Counted from the first letter of the stretch, positions 9,304 through 18,518 are shown. The stretch: DNA of 64,000 bases from Mycolicibacterium llatzerense (GCF_000878195.1 NZ_JXST01000005.1:124001-188000); one strand, 5' to 3'. The notes: generated by a model from the sequence alone, not told the origin. Translations and numbers: made by a program.

Positions 9304-9869
9304 CCTTGGCTGGCAGGCGGATCGGTGTACGCGTGCAGCTGTAGCAGCGTCCACGCCGCCAACGACTGCGCGTCGGTGATCTCACCGCGGCGGATCATGT
9401 CCTCGATCTGTGTGGCGGTGAACCACTCGCTGTGCATGTCCTGCTCTTCGTGCTCGCGGTCGTGCTCGCCTTCGGTGATGCCGGTCGCCAGGTAGGCCCA
9501 GCCGCGTTGACTGCACATCCCCGGTGCGACATCCAGCTGGCCCAAAACCTGCCACGTGTCGGCCCGCAGCCCCGTCTCTTCACGGAGTTCCTGCGCGGCG
9601 AGATCCGCGGGCGCGGGCTCGTCGCCGTCCAACGTGCCCGGCGCGGTGCCCTGGACAAACTCCCAGCGCCGCAACCCAATTGGATAGCGGAACTGTTCCA
9701 CCATCCGGTACCGGTCGCCGTCGCGGGCGATCACCAGCGCGTACGTGGGTTTGTCCACCACCCCGTAGATGCCGGTGGTGCCGTCGGGACGGCGGATGTC
9801 GTCTTCGCGCACCGACATCCAGTTGTTGCGGTACACCTCACGACTGGACAGTCTCTCGATCGGGTCCAC
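9300..9869 (-). CDS. Nudix hydrolase
   Basis: 189 residues. The Nudix box is GTLDGDEPAPADLA followed by QELREETGL, matching G-x5-E-x7-R-E-U-x-E-E-x-G-U except that the first Arg is Gln. The N-terminal beta domain (YRNNWMSVREDDIRRPDG) resembles ADP-ribose/nucleoside-diphosphate-sugar pyrophosphatases. It is cotranscribed with the GH114 lipoprotein gene, which suggests sugar-nucleotide turnover by inference only. Its start lies 23 bases from the divergent fadD36 start, so the two share a very short promoter region. Confidence 0.85.
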   Translation of the reverse strand: MDPIERLSSREVYRNNWMSVREDDIRRPDGTTGIYGVVDKPTYALVIARDGDRYRMVEQFRYPIGLRRWEFVQGTAPGTLDGDEPAPADLAAQELREETGLRADTWQVLGQLDVAPGMCSQRGWAYLATGITEGEHDREHEEQDMHSEWFTATQIEDMIRRGEITDAQSLAAWTLLQLHAYTDPPASQG

Positions 9870-9892
9870 CCGCCCAGAGTAGCCTCACGCAC

Positions 9893-11290
9893 ATGCTGCT
9901 GACCTCCCTGAACCCCGCGGTGGTGGCCGCCGGGCACGACCTCGAAGACGCGGTGCGCATCGACGGCGCGGTGTTGTCCCGCAGCGATCTGGTCGGGGCC
10001 GCGACGTCGGTGGCCGAACGGGTCGCCGGCGCGTCGCTGGTGGCCGTGCTGGCTCGGCCGACCGCGAAGACGGTCCTCGCCGTCGCGGGCTGCCTCATCG
10101 CGGGGGTGCCGGTGGTTCCGGTGCCCGCCGACGTCGGCGCGGCCGAACGGCGGCACATGATCACCGACTCCGGGGCGCAGGCCTGGCTGGGGGAGGTGCC
10201 CGACGAAACCGAAGGGCTACCGGTCATCCCGGTGCGGCTGCATGCCCGCTCCTGGCACCGCTACGCCGAACCGTCGCCGGATTCGACCGCGTTGGTCATG
10301 TACACCTCGGGCACCACAGGGTTGCCCAAAGGCGTGGTGATCAGCCGTCGCGCCATCGCCGCCGACATCGACGCGTTGGCCAAGGCCTGGGCCTGGACGC
10401 CGTCCGATACCTTGGTGCACGGCCTGCCGCTGTTCCACGTGCACGGTCTGATCCTCGGGCTGCTGGGCTCACTGCGGATCGGAAATCGCTTCGTACACAC
10501 CGGAAAACCCACACCGGCTGCCTACGCCGCCGCGGGTGGCTCGCTGTACTTCGCGGTGCCGACCGTCTGGTCCCGCGTGGTGGCCGACGCTGCTGCCGCC
10601 GAGGCGCTCCGCGGAGCGCGACTGCTGGTGTCGGGCAGTGCAGCGCTGCCGGTGCCGGTGTTCGACGACCTGATCCGGCTCACCGGGCACGCGCCGCTCG
10701 AGCGCTATGGCAGCACCGAATCTTTGATCACCCTGTCCACCCGGGTCGACGGCGAACGCCGGCCCGGCTGGGTCGGGTTGCCGTTGGACGGCGTGCAGAC
10801 CCGGCTGGTCGCCGAAGATGGGTCGCCGGTGCCGCACGACGGGGAAACCATTGGCCGCCTGGAGGTTTCCGCGCCGACGATCTTCACCGGCTATCTGAAC
10901 CGCCCAGAGGCGACGGCCGAGGTGCTGGGCGACGACGGCTGGTACCGCACCGGCGACGTCGCGGCCATCGATGAGGGCGGTATGCACCGCATCGTCGGTC
11001 GCGAGTCGGTGGACCTCATCAAGTCCGGCGGTTTCCGGGTCGGCGCCGGCGAGATCGAGACCGTCCTGCTGGGCCACCCTGGTGTATCGGAGGCCGCGGT
11101 GGTCGGCGTGCCGGACGACGACCTGGGGCAGCGCATCGTCGCGTTCGTGGTCGGGTCGGCATCGTCACAGGAACTCATCGACTTTGTTGCGCAACAGCTT
11201 TCGGTGCACAAGCGGCCGCGCGAGGTGCGCCTCGTCGACAGTCTGCCCCGCAACGCCATGGGCAAGGTGCAGAAGAAACTCCTCGTCTAG
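9893..11290 (+). CDS. fadD36: Acyl-CoA synthetase FadD36
   Basis: 465-residue ANL-superfamily adenylating enzyme, close in length to Rv1193 (FadD36). The ATP/AMP loop is MYTSGTTGLPKGVV at about residues 137-150. ERYGSTESL carries the Thr/Glu adenylate motif, GWYRTGDVA the ribose-binding Asp, and the C-terminal DLIKSGGFRVGAGEIE and NAMGKVQKK contain the hinge and catalytic lysine. It forms acyl-CoA thioesters via acyl-AMP; the chain length is not evident. The ATG at 9893 is used because all upstream in-frame sequence lies antisense inside the Nudix gene. Confidence 0.87.
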   Translation: MLLTSLNPAVVAAGHDLEDAVRIDGAVLSRSDLVGAATSVAERVAGASLVAVLARPTAKTVLAVAGCLIAGVPVVPVPADVGAAERRHMITDSGAQAWLGEVPDETEGLPVIPVRLHARSWHRYAEPSPDSTALVMYTSGTTGLPKGVVISRRAIAADIDALAKAWAWTPSDTLVHGLPLFHVHGLILGLLGSLRIGNRFVHTGKPTPAAYAAAGGSLYFAVPTVWSRVVADAAAAEALRGARLLVSGSAALPVPVFDDLIRLTGHAPLERYGSTESLITLSTRVDGERRPGWVGLPLDGVQTRLVAEDGSPVPHDGETIGRLEVSAPTIFTGYLNRPEATAEVLGDDGWYRTGDVAAIDEGGMHRIVGRESVDLIKSGGFRVGAGEIETVLLGHPGVSEAAVVGVPDDDLGQRIVAFVVGSASSQELIDFVAQQLSVHKRPREVRLVDSLPRNAMGKVQKKLLV

Positions 11291-11324
11291 GCAACGTCGT
11301 CGCGATGGAGGACGGCTGTGAGAT

Positions 11325-12650
11325 CTAGGGCAGACGACTGGCCGGTCCACCCTCGATCTCCGGCTGGATCAGCCGGAAGTGAGATTCGCTGCGCTGCATG
11401 TGCCGTCGCTGGTAGTCGCCCACGATGTGCTTGCCGTCGACCATGCCGGTCAACATCAGCCGGTCGGGACCGTCCAGACGAAAGTGCAGCACGATGGGCG
11501 GATCCGATTCGTGCCTCTTGATCTCCAGTCGGTCGTCGTGGATCTCGAACAGGTAGACGGTGACGTAGCCGGCGGGAACCTGGGTGACGAAGCTGGTGTA
11601 GTCGTCGACCCGGTCGGCGATCGCGACATTCGTCCACGGCGCAGGAGACGTCTGCTGCAGCGTCGCCTCTATGCCGTCGACCGTGAATGACGTTGCGCGC
11701 CAGACTCCGTCGATGTCCGATTCCCTGTGCCGAATGTCGTAGAACGTGACGACGCTGAACGTCGCGACCAGTGCGACGACGACGCCTGCGATGGTGAACT
11801 TCGCCACGGTGCCGGTCCGACGCAACCACCGCCTGCCGGAACCCAACGCCGGCCACAGCGCGACCGGTTCGGGAGTGCCACGCTGGAACACCATTTGGGC
11901 CAGGCCCCGCCAGTACGGCGAGGTGATCGCGACGGCGATGAAGAACAGGGCTCCGGACACCAGTTTCACCGGAACGTCGTAGAACAGATTGAGCAGGAAC
12001 ACCTGCCCCATGGCGCCGATCGCGATCAGCGCGCCCAACAGCCACGTCCGATTCCACAGAAGCAGCACGCCGGCAACGAATTCGACGAGACCGGCGGCCA
12101 CCGAGTATGGGTCGGAGGCGCCCATGAAACCCCACAGTGTGTTCATCATGCTGACATCGCCGACCATCTGGATCTGGTAGCCGGGCAGCATCATGTAGGC
12201 CATCTGCGTCGGAATGAGCTTGGCCAGACCGTAGAGCAGCATCGAGACGGCCAGACCGAACCGGGCGAACACCAGCAGCAGGGCGGCAAGGCTGCGGTAG
12301 TTGGGCCTACGCCGGTCCAGCGCGGTCCAGATCGCGGTGATCAGCAGGGCCACCAGAATCCAGCCCAGGTGGAAGCACCACTCCGCCAAGGAATCAGCAC
12401 CCCCATTGACGTTCAGGTACACGCCCTCACCGCGGGTGACGAAGCTGCCCAAGTTGGCGAGCGCCTGCAGAAGCGGAGCCATCAACATGCTCAGGCCGAA
12501 GTTGCCGTACACCGAGAGGATCAGGATTCCGCCGCCGATGGTGAAGAACAGCCGGAACGCCAGCTTCTGCTTGCCGGTCCATTCGGGCGCCGAGATCTCG
12601 TCGGGGTTGCTAGTGGTCAAGGTGTCCGCGTCGCCGGTCGTCGTGCTCAC
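11325..12650 (-). CDS. DoxX-like polytopic membrane protein
   Basis: 441 residues from the GTG at 12650 (VSTTTGDADTL). A soluble N-terminus of about 30 residues is followed by at least seven hydrophobic segments (for example LFFTIGGGILILSVYG, WILVALLITAIWTAL, VFARFGLAVSMLLYGLAKL, WLLGALIAIGAMGQVFLL). The C-terminal part of about 130 residues is soluble and beta-rich, probably extracytoplasmic. FARFGLAVSMLLYGLAKLIP is typical of DoxX/DoxD membrane proteins. No catalytic function can be assigned. It is divergent from the PPOX gene. The start codon is uncertain because no clear ribosome site is seen. Confidence 0.7.
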   Translation of the reverse strand: MSTTTGDADTLTTSNPDEISAPEWTGKQKLAFRLFFTIGGGILILSVYGNFGLSMLMAPLLQALANLGSFVTRGEGVYLNVNGGADSLAEWCFHLGWILVALLITAIWTALDRRRPNYRSLAALLLVFARFGLAVSMLLYGLAKLIPTQMAYMMLPGYQIQMVGDVSMMNTLWGFMGASDPYSVAAGLVEFVAGVLLLWNRTWLLGALIAIGAMGQVFLLNLFYDVPVKLVSGALFFIAVAITSPYWRGLAQMVFQRGTPEPVALWPALGSGRRWLRRTGTVAKFTIAGVVVALVATFSVVTFYDIRHRESDIDGVWRATSFTVDGIEATLQQTSPAPWTNVAIADRVDDYTSFVTQVPAGYVTVYLFEIHDDRLEIKRHESDPPIVLHFRLDGPDRLMLTGMVDGKHIVGDYQRRHMQRSESHFRLIQPEIEGGPASRLP

Positions 12651-12818
12651 CGGATTGACGCTAGTGATGAATAGGCGCCGATGTCCCCGGGGAAAACCTC
12701 CAACTTGCCGGCGACGATCTCCCCGATGTCGCCGACTGTGCGGTTCCGTACGCGACGAGCCGGATACAAGCTCATTCTCGGCGGGAATGGCTGGGCAAGC
12801 AGATACCTTGTAGATGCC

Positions 12819-13232
12819 ATGCAACTCACAGACGAAGCCCGCGCCCTCATCGGCAACGGGGCCAACGCGACGCTCGTGACTTTGAATGCCGATGGCAGCC
12901 CACAGGTTTCGGTGGTGTGGGTGGAACTGCAAGGTGACGAGCTGGTCAGCGCGCACCTCGCCGACTACAAGAAGCTGCGCAACATGCGCCGCGATCCCAG
13001 GGTCGCGGTCACCATCATCGGTACCGATCGGGGCGCGGCGTCGGTTAATCCGTATCTCGCGATCAGCGGTACCGCACGCATCGTGGAGGGCGGGGCACCC
13101 GACGTGCTGACCCGGCTGACCAACGTGATGGCACCGGAGTTCAACGGCCAGTTCCCGCCGGCCGAAGCGCCGCCGGGATTCCTGACCCGCATCACCATTG
13201 AGAAGGTGACGGGCGTCGGCCCCTGGGCATGA
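12819..13232 (+). CDS. PPOX-class F420-binding protein
   Basis: 137-residue split-barrel protein of the pyridoxamine-phosphate-oxidase-like group. It resembles Rv1155-type F420-dependent enzymes, with the start LTDEARALI and the core ATLVTLNADGSPQVSVVWVE. Such proteins bind F420 or flavin and reduce small quinones or related compounds. The ATG at 12819 begins the family homology; upstream in-frame codons give no conserved sequence. It is the last core-type gene before the repeat-bracketed cassette: the first repeat begins 7 bases after its stop. Confidence 0.8.
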   Translation: MQLTDEARALIGNGANATLVTLNADGSPQVSVVWVELQGDELVSAHLADYKKLRNMRRDPRVAVTIIGTDRGAASVNPYLAISGTARIVEGGAPDVLTRLTNVMAPEFNGQFPPAEAPPGFLTRITIEKVTGVGPWA

Positions 13233-13238
13233 AAAAGC

Positions 13239-13330
13239 CGATGTCCGTTCTCAAACGTGATGTCACATTCTCAAAATCGATGTCACACCGATGTCACAAG
13301 TAACTCTAGATCTCACGCAATGTCACAACA
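13239..13330. repeat. Cluster of five direct repeats (ATGTCAC/TTCTCAAA units), left border of accessory cassette
   Basis: Units are CGATGTCCGTTCTCAAA (13239-13255), TGATGTCACATTCTCAAAA (13258-13276), CGATGTCACAC (13278-13288), CGATGTCACAAG (13289-13300) and AATGTCACAAC (13319-13329). Multiple short tandem copies of a GATGTC-TTCTCAA unit resemble the repeated terminal sequences of IS21-family elements (recalled, not searched). A related group in the opposite orientation lies at 18519-18608. No transposase remains between them. Confidence 0.6.
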
Positions 13331-13419
13331 ACTAGGAGTGCTGAGAATTTGGGTGCGGGGCTCGGTTATGTGTGTCGAGGAAGTTGTCGTTGGCGGCATC
13401 TGTGGATTGCAACGGTGAT

Positions 13420-14835
13420 TCAGCGATCAAGTTCAGCGAGGGCGGATACGGCGGCGTTGTGCCCGCACATGCCGTGGGCTCCTGGTCCGGGCGGGGTGGC
13501 AGCAGAGCAGATATACATGCCGGGTATGCCAATTGTGTATGGGGACAGCGTGATACGTGGTCCGAATGTGAGTTGGCGGATGTCCTTGGCGCCGGTGACG
13601 ATGTCGCCGCCGACATAGTTGGCGTTGTAGGCGGCCATCTGCGTGGTCGACCGAACGGCCTGTCCGATGATGCGTTCTTGGAAGCCGGGTGCGAAGCGCT
13701 CGATCTGGGTGATGATCGCCTTGACGGCATCACCGGTATAGCCGTGCGGGACATGGGCGTAGGTCCACACCGGATGAATGTTGCCGACCGATCGTTGTGG
13801 GTCGGCGAGGTATTGCTGACCGATGAGAACGAACGGGCGCTGCGGCATCCGCCCGGCATGAATGTCTCGCTCGGTCGCGGCGAGTTCGGCGTGATTGCCG
13901 CCGAGGTGAACGGTTCCGGCTCGGCGTGCGTGTGGATTGGTCCATGGAACGCCGTCCTGTACGGCGAAGTCGACCTTGAACGCACCGGGCCCGTGGCGGA
14001 ACCTGCGGAACGCTCGCGCTACCCGCGCTGGCAGGCGCTCGCCGAGGATGTCGGCGATGGCGCGGGGTGCGAGGTCGAACATGGTGATGTCTGCGGGCGG
14101 CAACTGGGACGGCGTCTTGATGCGAACCCCGGTCTCGATTTTGCCGCCGAGATCGTCCAACAGGGAGGCCAGCGCCGCGATGATCGATTGCGAGCCGCCA
14201 GCGGCGACCGGCCAGCCGTGCCGGTGCCCGGCGGTGATGATGCCGAGCCCGATCGCCGAGGTCATCGGGTAGTGCAGCGGGCGGAAGGTGTGTGCCGCGA
14301 CGCCGCCGAACAATGCGCGGCCCCTCTCGGTGCGGAACAGACGCGCTGCAACCGAACCCGGCAGCAGGGTCGGCAGGCCGAACCGGGCCAATGTCAGCGG
14401 ATGTCTGGGTACTCGCAGCAGCGGCCCCATGATGTCTTCTGACAGGGCGTCGAACTTCGTCGCCGGCCCGGCGAATGCCATCCGCCACAGCGCGGCGTCG
14501 CGGCCGAGTCCGGCAGCTGTTTCTTCGATCGATCTGCGGAGCACTCCGGCGCTGCCGTCATCCAGCGGATGCACGCAGTCGATGTCCGGCCAGCGCCACG
14601 ACAGCCCGTAGCGGTCGAGGTCGAGACTGTTGAGAAATGGCGACCCGACGGCCATCGGATGAAATGCCGAACAATGGTCGTGCAGCAGCCCGGGAACAAT
14701 GGCCTCGCTGGATCGGGCACCGCCACCGATTTCGGCGGCGGCCTCCAGAACGGTGACCTCCACGCCTGCGTTGGCCAGGGTGACGGCGGCGGCCAGCCCG
14801 TTGGGGCCGGCGCCGATGACGGTCGCGGTGCTCAG
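13420..14835 (-). CDS. FAD-dependent oxidoreductase of the phytoene desaturase type (start disturbed)
   Basis: About 471 residues if read from 14835. The Rossmann FAD motif ATVIGAGPNGLAAAVTLA, then EVTVLEAAAEIGGGARS, the HDHCSAFHPMA segment and the C-terminal GIPGMYICSAATPPGPGAHG place it in the phytoene dehydrogenase-like group. The substrate is unknown. The only conventional in-frame start (GTG at 14763) would delete the dinucleotide-binding motif, so translation must begin upstream. A CTG at 14835 is in frame with the expected LSTATVIG start. The ATG at 14840, which overlaps the upstream stop, runs into a stop after two codons. One missing base would explain this; see findings. Confidence 0.75.
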   Translation of the reverse strand: MSTATVIGAGPNGLAAAVTLANAGVEVTVLEAAAEIGGGARSSEAIVPGLLHDHCSAFHPMAVGSPFLNSLDLDRYGLSWRWPDIDCVHPLDDGSAGVLRRSIEETAAGLGRDAALWRMAFAGPATKFDALSEDIMGPLLRVPRHPLTLARFGLPTLLPGSVAARLFRTERGRALFGGVAAHTFRPLHYPMTSAIGLGIITAGHRHGWPVAAGGSQSIIAALASLLDDLGGKIETGVRIKTPSQLPPADITMFDLAPRAIADILGERLPARVARAFRRFRHGPGAFKVDFAVQDGVPWTNPHARRAGTVHLGGNHAELAATERDIHAGRMPQRPFVLIGQQYLADPQRSVGNIHPVWTYAHVPHGYTGDAVKAIITQIERFAPGFQERIIGQAVRSTTQMAAYNANYVGGDIVTGAKDIRQLTFGPRITLSPYTIGIPGMYICSAATPPGPGAHGMCGHNAAVSALAELDR

Positions 14836-14836
14836 G

Positions 14837-16651
14837 TCATCGCCCCGAACCGGCGGCCAGATCTTGGTCCGGTTGATGATGTGTCCTGGCCGGTCCCATG
14901 GTGGGTGACCAGCTCACCTGGGTGGGGATCGGGCCGTTGGGCAGCCACGGCTGCTCGGCAACGGCGTCGGCGACCTTCCAAGTTCCGCGCTCGATTACCC
15001 CGCGCGCGGCGTCGATCACCTTGTAGTGCTGCACTGCACTGCCTATGGCTTGGGATTCCACCCACACCACGACCAACTCACCTGGCTCGAAGTTGGCCCG
15101 ACTTTGCACGGCGGCGATCATGTCCTCGTTGTACAAGTGCCCGTCGCCGAAGTTGAACCCAATCAACGAGTTACAGACCACCTCGGCTTCGCGCACCGTA
15201 CGGGTGTCGATGTCGGGCAGGTGTCTGAGGAGCAGCGAGAACAGGCCGCGGCCTTGACTGTGCATGCTGCGAAACGCTGCCGTGCCCTGAGTGACAATTT
15301 CCGCCCACTTGGGCTCGTAGCCGAACGCGAGCAGCTGATCGACCGGATTGGTCGTGGGGCGGGTGACCCGATTGAGCTTCTCTTCGGCGCCGGGTGTGAA
15401 CGCCCACAGCGCCGAGCACCAGTTGCCCGCGTACTGCCGCATCGCCGGCAGGAACGACACCAGGTCGGGCCGCGCGTTGCCCAGAATCGGGAAGAACAGC
15501 AGTGCCGCCACGACTGCGATCGTCAGCCACGGCGAGGACATGTCAGCGATCCCGTATCCGTGCCAGGCCGGGAATCCGAGGAACAGGAAGACCGTGGCGT
15601 AGGCGAACAGCACGTTCCACTCCAACGGCACCGCCATCGGGAAGGTCGAAACGATGAAGAGGTGAAACCCCACCATCACCACGACCGCGGCGATGGTCAG
15701 CGGCTGGTACGGCGAGAACAACAGCACCAACGGTGTGACGATCTCGACGAACGTGCCAGCACCGTGAGCGGTCAGATTAGCCAGCCGCGAAGGGCGAAGA
15801 TCGTCCGGGAAATCGCGCCAGTAGGCACGTTTGATCGACTTGAACGGCAGTGCAGGGCTGTTGCTCACCATCGGGGGTATGACGTTGGCGAAATGTCGAC
15901 CGAACTTGGAGAACCCGGCACCGATCCACACGACCACGATCAACAACTTGAGCGCGATGACCATGTCGCCGAACGGCAGAACCGTGAAGAAGACCAGCGC
16001 CGGCAGGTACTGCTCGCCGCGGGCGGCCAAAAACACAGTCTTGTCGCGCAGACCATTGACGATGAGCAAGGTGATCACCGGAATGACCAGGACCGGGTTG
16101 ACCAATCCGGAAGTGTTGCCGGGCAGCGCCTCTGACAAGGAATCGCTGTATACACCCGGAGGAACGAGCGCGGCGATTTCAGTTCCGAGCAGCGCCAGGT
16201 AGAGGGCCACGTCGACCCTGGTACGCCGGTTTCCGGCGGTGAACGGAACCCGTCGCCACGGTCGCAGCCGGATGGTGTCCAGTCGAGCCCAGAACCGGAT
16301 TCCTCCGGTCATCGGCTTAGCTTTCCCGGCCAGTGGCCCCCACGACCCCGCCACGCCGAGCGTCTCCAGCAGCAACGTCCAGAGGATGGCTTTCTGGTAC
16401 ACGATCGGTTGATCCCACCATTGCGAGATGTGCCAGAAGGCAGGAAGATTCGACGTCACGGTGGCCACGACGACACCACCAAGGATGTAGAAGAACAGCA
16501 GCTTCACGATATAGATCGTGTGAACCACCCGCGGTACGCCGTACCCGTTCTCCACCCAGTGTTGAACGAGCAACCGCATGCGCTCCATCAGTGGCAGCGC
16601 TAGGAATTCGTCGGGATCGACGGGCGGAAATGTCGGCTCGATGAACCCCAT
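14837..16651 (-). CDS. DUF3556 polytopic membrane protein
   Basis: 604 residues. The N-terminus (GFIEPTFPPVDPDEFLALPL, then RMRLLVQHWVENGYG) matches my memory of the DUF3556 transmembrane family of actinobacteria. About eight to ten hydrophobic segments follow between residues 50 and 420, and a soluble C-terminal domain of about 170 residues lies after GAEEKLNRVTRP. Function is unknown. It is upstream of the FAD oxidoreductase, with stop and next start essentially touching, and downstream of an MpaB-type gene, which suggests one leftward operon. The last 25 residues (after QVSWSP) look unlike a conserved tail, which may relate to the frame anomaly at the junction. Confidence 0.75.
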   Translation of the reverse strand: MGFIEPTFPPVDPDEFLALPLMERMRLLVQHWVENGYGVPRVVHTIYIVKLLFFYILGGVVVATVTSNLPAFWHISQWWDQPIVYQKAILWTLLLETLGVAGSWGPLAGKAKPMTGGIRFWARLDTIRLRPWRRVPFTAGNRRTRVDVALYLALLGTEIAALVPPGVYSDSLSEALPGNTSGLVNPVLVIPVITLLIVNGLRDKTVFLAARGEQYLPALVFFTVLPFGDMVIALKLLIVVVWIGAGFSKFGRHFANVIPPMVSNSPALPFKSIKRAYWRDFPDDLRPSRLANLTAHGAGTFVEIVTPLVLLFSPYQPLTIAAVVVMVGFHLFIVSTFPMAVPLEWNVLFAYATVFLFLGFPAWHGYGIADMSSPWLTIAVVAALLFFPILGNARPDLVSFLPAMRQYAGNWCSALWAFTPGAEEKLNRVTRPTTNPVDQLLAFGYEPKWAEIVTQGTAAFRSMHSQGRGLFSLLLRHLPDIDTRTVREAEVVCNSLIGFNFGDGHLYNEDMIAAVQSRANFEPGELVVVWVESQAIGSAVQHYKVIDAARGVIERGTWKVADAVAEQPWLPNGPIPTQVSWSPTMGPARTHHQPDQDLAAGSGR

Positions 16652-16835
16652 GGTCAGCTTCCTATCGTTACGATTGCGGTTCTAAGTGGTTCGCGATCAG
16701 GGGGATTCGATCGAGCAGCCGGCGCAGCCACGGTGAGTGATGCGCACGCCGGAGCGGTTCTCAGTCCTCGTTGGTGACGTGATCCCCACGGGCTGGTCAT
16801 GCTTCGTCGAGACCCGCGGATCTGGCTGCATGTCG

Positions 16836-17711
16836 TCACTGGCGATCAAGCGTCCGTTCGCGCTCGAAACCCTTTCGTGCGCGCCCGAAGTACCGCAGGC
16901 GTTCAGGTGTGAGCGGCCAGGCGCAGCGCACAGTGGTGCCAATCGCAGTGAGGATCAGTTCATCGGTTCGGGTCCAGTCGAGGTCGAGATGCTCGCGGGC
17001 ACGCTCCGGTAGCAGTCCGGTGGTGAGCCACAGCATCGAGCCGCGGACCGGGCGGCGCAGAATCGCCCACAGAATGGGCGGGACCTGCGTGGGCCGCACA
17101 TCGGAGGCCGCGCGGTCTCGGTACACCGCGTCGGTGGTCTGGTTGCGGCCCAGCCGGTTCGCGAGCATCTCATTCCAATAGGCCTCGAAATCGGCCCAAT
17201 CCGTCCAGTGTTCGCGGGGTGCTCGCACGCCATAGGCGTCCCAGTAGGTCCGCGACTCCGCGATGAGCTGATCCTTCTCGCTGAGCGTCAGCGGAGTTCC
17301 GAAGCGTTCCTGCGTGGCGACCATCGACTCGACGAAGGTCGCGTGCACCCAGAAGAACACCTCCGGACCCAAGGCGTGCCAACGGCGCCCGTCAGCGTCG
17401 GTGCCCACCCTGCCCTTGTGGAAACCACGCACCGTATGCCCGGTCCGCAGGGCGGGGTCGTCATAGACAACACCAAGGATCGGGGGAAGGGACCGCAGCA
17501 GTCGATCGAAGAGTTCCCACCGGAACTGCGAGCTGTCCCAAAGCACAGCCCCCACGCCCGGGTGCATCGCCTGCAACGTGGCCGTACGGAATCCCACGGG
17601 GGTCGATCGCCTGTCCCCGAAAAGCTTCCACGTCAACGAGTTTGAATCCAGACCCGGGTTGACCGTCGCTGCGGGCAAAGGGAGCGGGTTGGACGACTGC
17701 GGAGCGGGCAC
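16836..17711 (-). CDS. MpaB/DUF2236-family oxygenase
   Basis: 291 residues. Conserved family features are AVLWDSSQFRWELFDRL, VRGFHKGRVGTDADG with a candidate heme-ligand His, and EVFFWVHATFVESM with the second conserved His. The family includes the MpaB' oxygenase and the rubber-cleaving Lcp proteins, which are b-type heme enzymes; the substrate here is unknown. It is divergent from a TetR gene across a short promoter with an inverted repeat, and heads the leftward set MpaB-DUF3556-oxidoreductase (184 bases before the DUF3556 gene). A second DUF2236 protein is encoded at 48838-49923. Confidence 0.75.
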   Translation of the reverse strand: MPAPQSSNPLPLPAATVNPGLDSNSLTWKLFGDRRSTPVGFRTATLQAMHPGVGAVLWDSSQFRWELFDRLLRSLPPILGVVYDDPALRTGHTVRGFHKGRVGTDADGRRWHALGPEVFFWVHATFVESMVATQERFGTPLTLSEKDQLIAESRTYWDAYGVRAPREHWTDWADFEAYWNEMLANRLGRNQTTDAVYRDRAASDVRPTQVPPILWAILRRPVRGSMLWLTTGLLPERAREHLDLDWTRTDELILTAIGTTVRCAWPLTPERLRYFGRARKGFERERTLDRQ

Positions 17712-17724
17712 GGCATCGCCTATC

Positions 17725-17753
17725 GAGAGAGTAATAATTAAAGATGCTCTCTT
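17725..17753. promoter_or_regulatory. Inverted repeat, probable TetR operator
   Basis: GAGAGAG at 17725-17731 and CTCTCTT at 17747-17753 flank an AT-rich core (TAATAATTAAAGATG). It lies between the divergent MpaB-type gene (start 17711) and the TetR gene (start 17778). Position and symmetry fit repression of both genes by the adjacent TetR protein. Confidence 0.5.
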
Positions 17754-17777
17754 ACGCTATCGCACTATGATTGGCTT

Positions 17778-18401
17778 GTGAAGCCCGCACACCAGTCAGC
17801 AGACGATGCACCTGCGATGGATCCCTACGCCGAGGGAATTCTCACCGCAGCCCGCGGCTTGCTGGTTCAGCACGGCCTACGACGCACGTCGTTGGCTGAC
17901 ATCGCCAAATCCGCCAAGGTCGCACCAGCGACGTTGTATCGCCGTTTCGCCACCCGCGAGGCCTTGCTGGAATCACTGCTGACCCGCGAAGCCAACGAGC
18001 TTCTCGCGCGGGTGGACGCGGCCGTCGCCGGCATCGACGATCCCGAAGAGGCCCTCGTCGCGGCATTCCTGGTATTTACCCGCGCGCTCCGCGATCACGA
18101 CCTGCTCCAGACCTTCATCGCATCGGACCCGGATCGGGTGCTGCCCATGCTCACCACAAACGGCGCACCGTATCTGGAACTTGGGCGGAGCTACCTCGCC
18201 AGCCAGTTACGACAAGCACGCGAGCGGGGAGCCAATCTCACCGCCGAGCCGGAAATCCTTGCCGAAATCTTCATGCGGATAGCGCAATCGTTCATCCTCA
18301 CCACCGACACCGTCCTCCCACTCGACGACGAGCACGCCATCGCTGAGATCGCAGGAACGACCTTCGCCCGCCTCGCCTTCAGCCGCAGACAAACGGACTA
18401 A
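17778..18401 (+). CDS. TetR-family regulator of the MpaB/DUF3556 cassette
   Basis: 207 residues from a GTG at 17778. The N-terminal HTH (AARGLLVQHGLRRTSLADIAK followed by VAPATLYRRFATREALLESLL) is clear; the rest is the all-helical ligand domain. An alternative start is the ATG at 17817 (MDPYAEGIL), which would remove 13 poorly conserved residues. It is divergent from the MpaB-type gene, with an inverted repeat between them. The right repeat cluster begins about 120 bases after the stop. Confidence 0.85.
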   Translation: MKPAHQSADDAPAMDPYAEGILTAARGLLVQHGLRRTSLADIAKSAKVAPATLYRRFATREALLESLLTREANELLARVDAAVAGIDDPEEALVAAFLVFTRALRDHDLLQTFIASDPDRVLPMLTTNGAPYLELGRSYLASQLRQARERGANLTAEPEILAEIFMRIAQSFILTTDTVLPLDDEHAIAEIAGTTFARLAFSRRQTD

Positions 18402-18518
18402 GCGGCGCCAAGGCGGTTACGTAGACCGCCGACGATATAGACCAGCGCCAGGATGAATTGCAGGCAGGCAGCCGTTCTCTAGCGGAACTGATTCAGATGC
18501 ACGTGTAGTTCATCAGTC

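Noticed and set aside
14832..15065. Third-frame reading at the DUF3556/oxidoreductase junction as the true DUF3556 tail
   Set aside because: It has no resemblance to a conserved tail and overlaps two better-supported frames.
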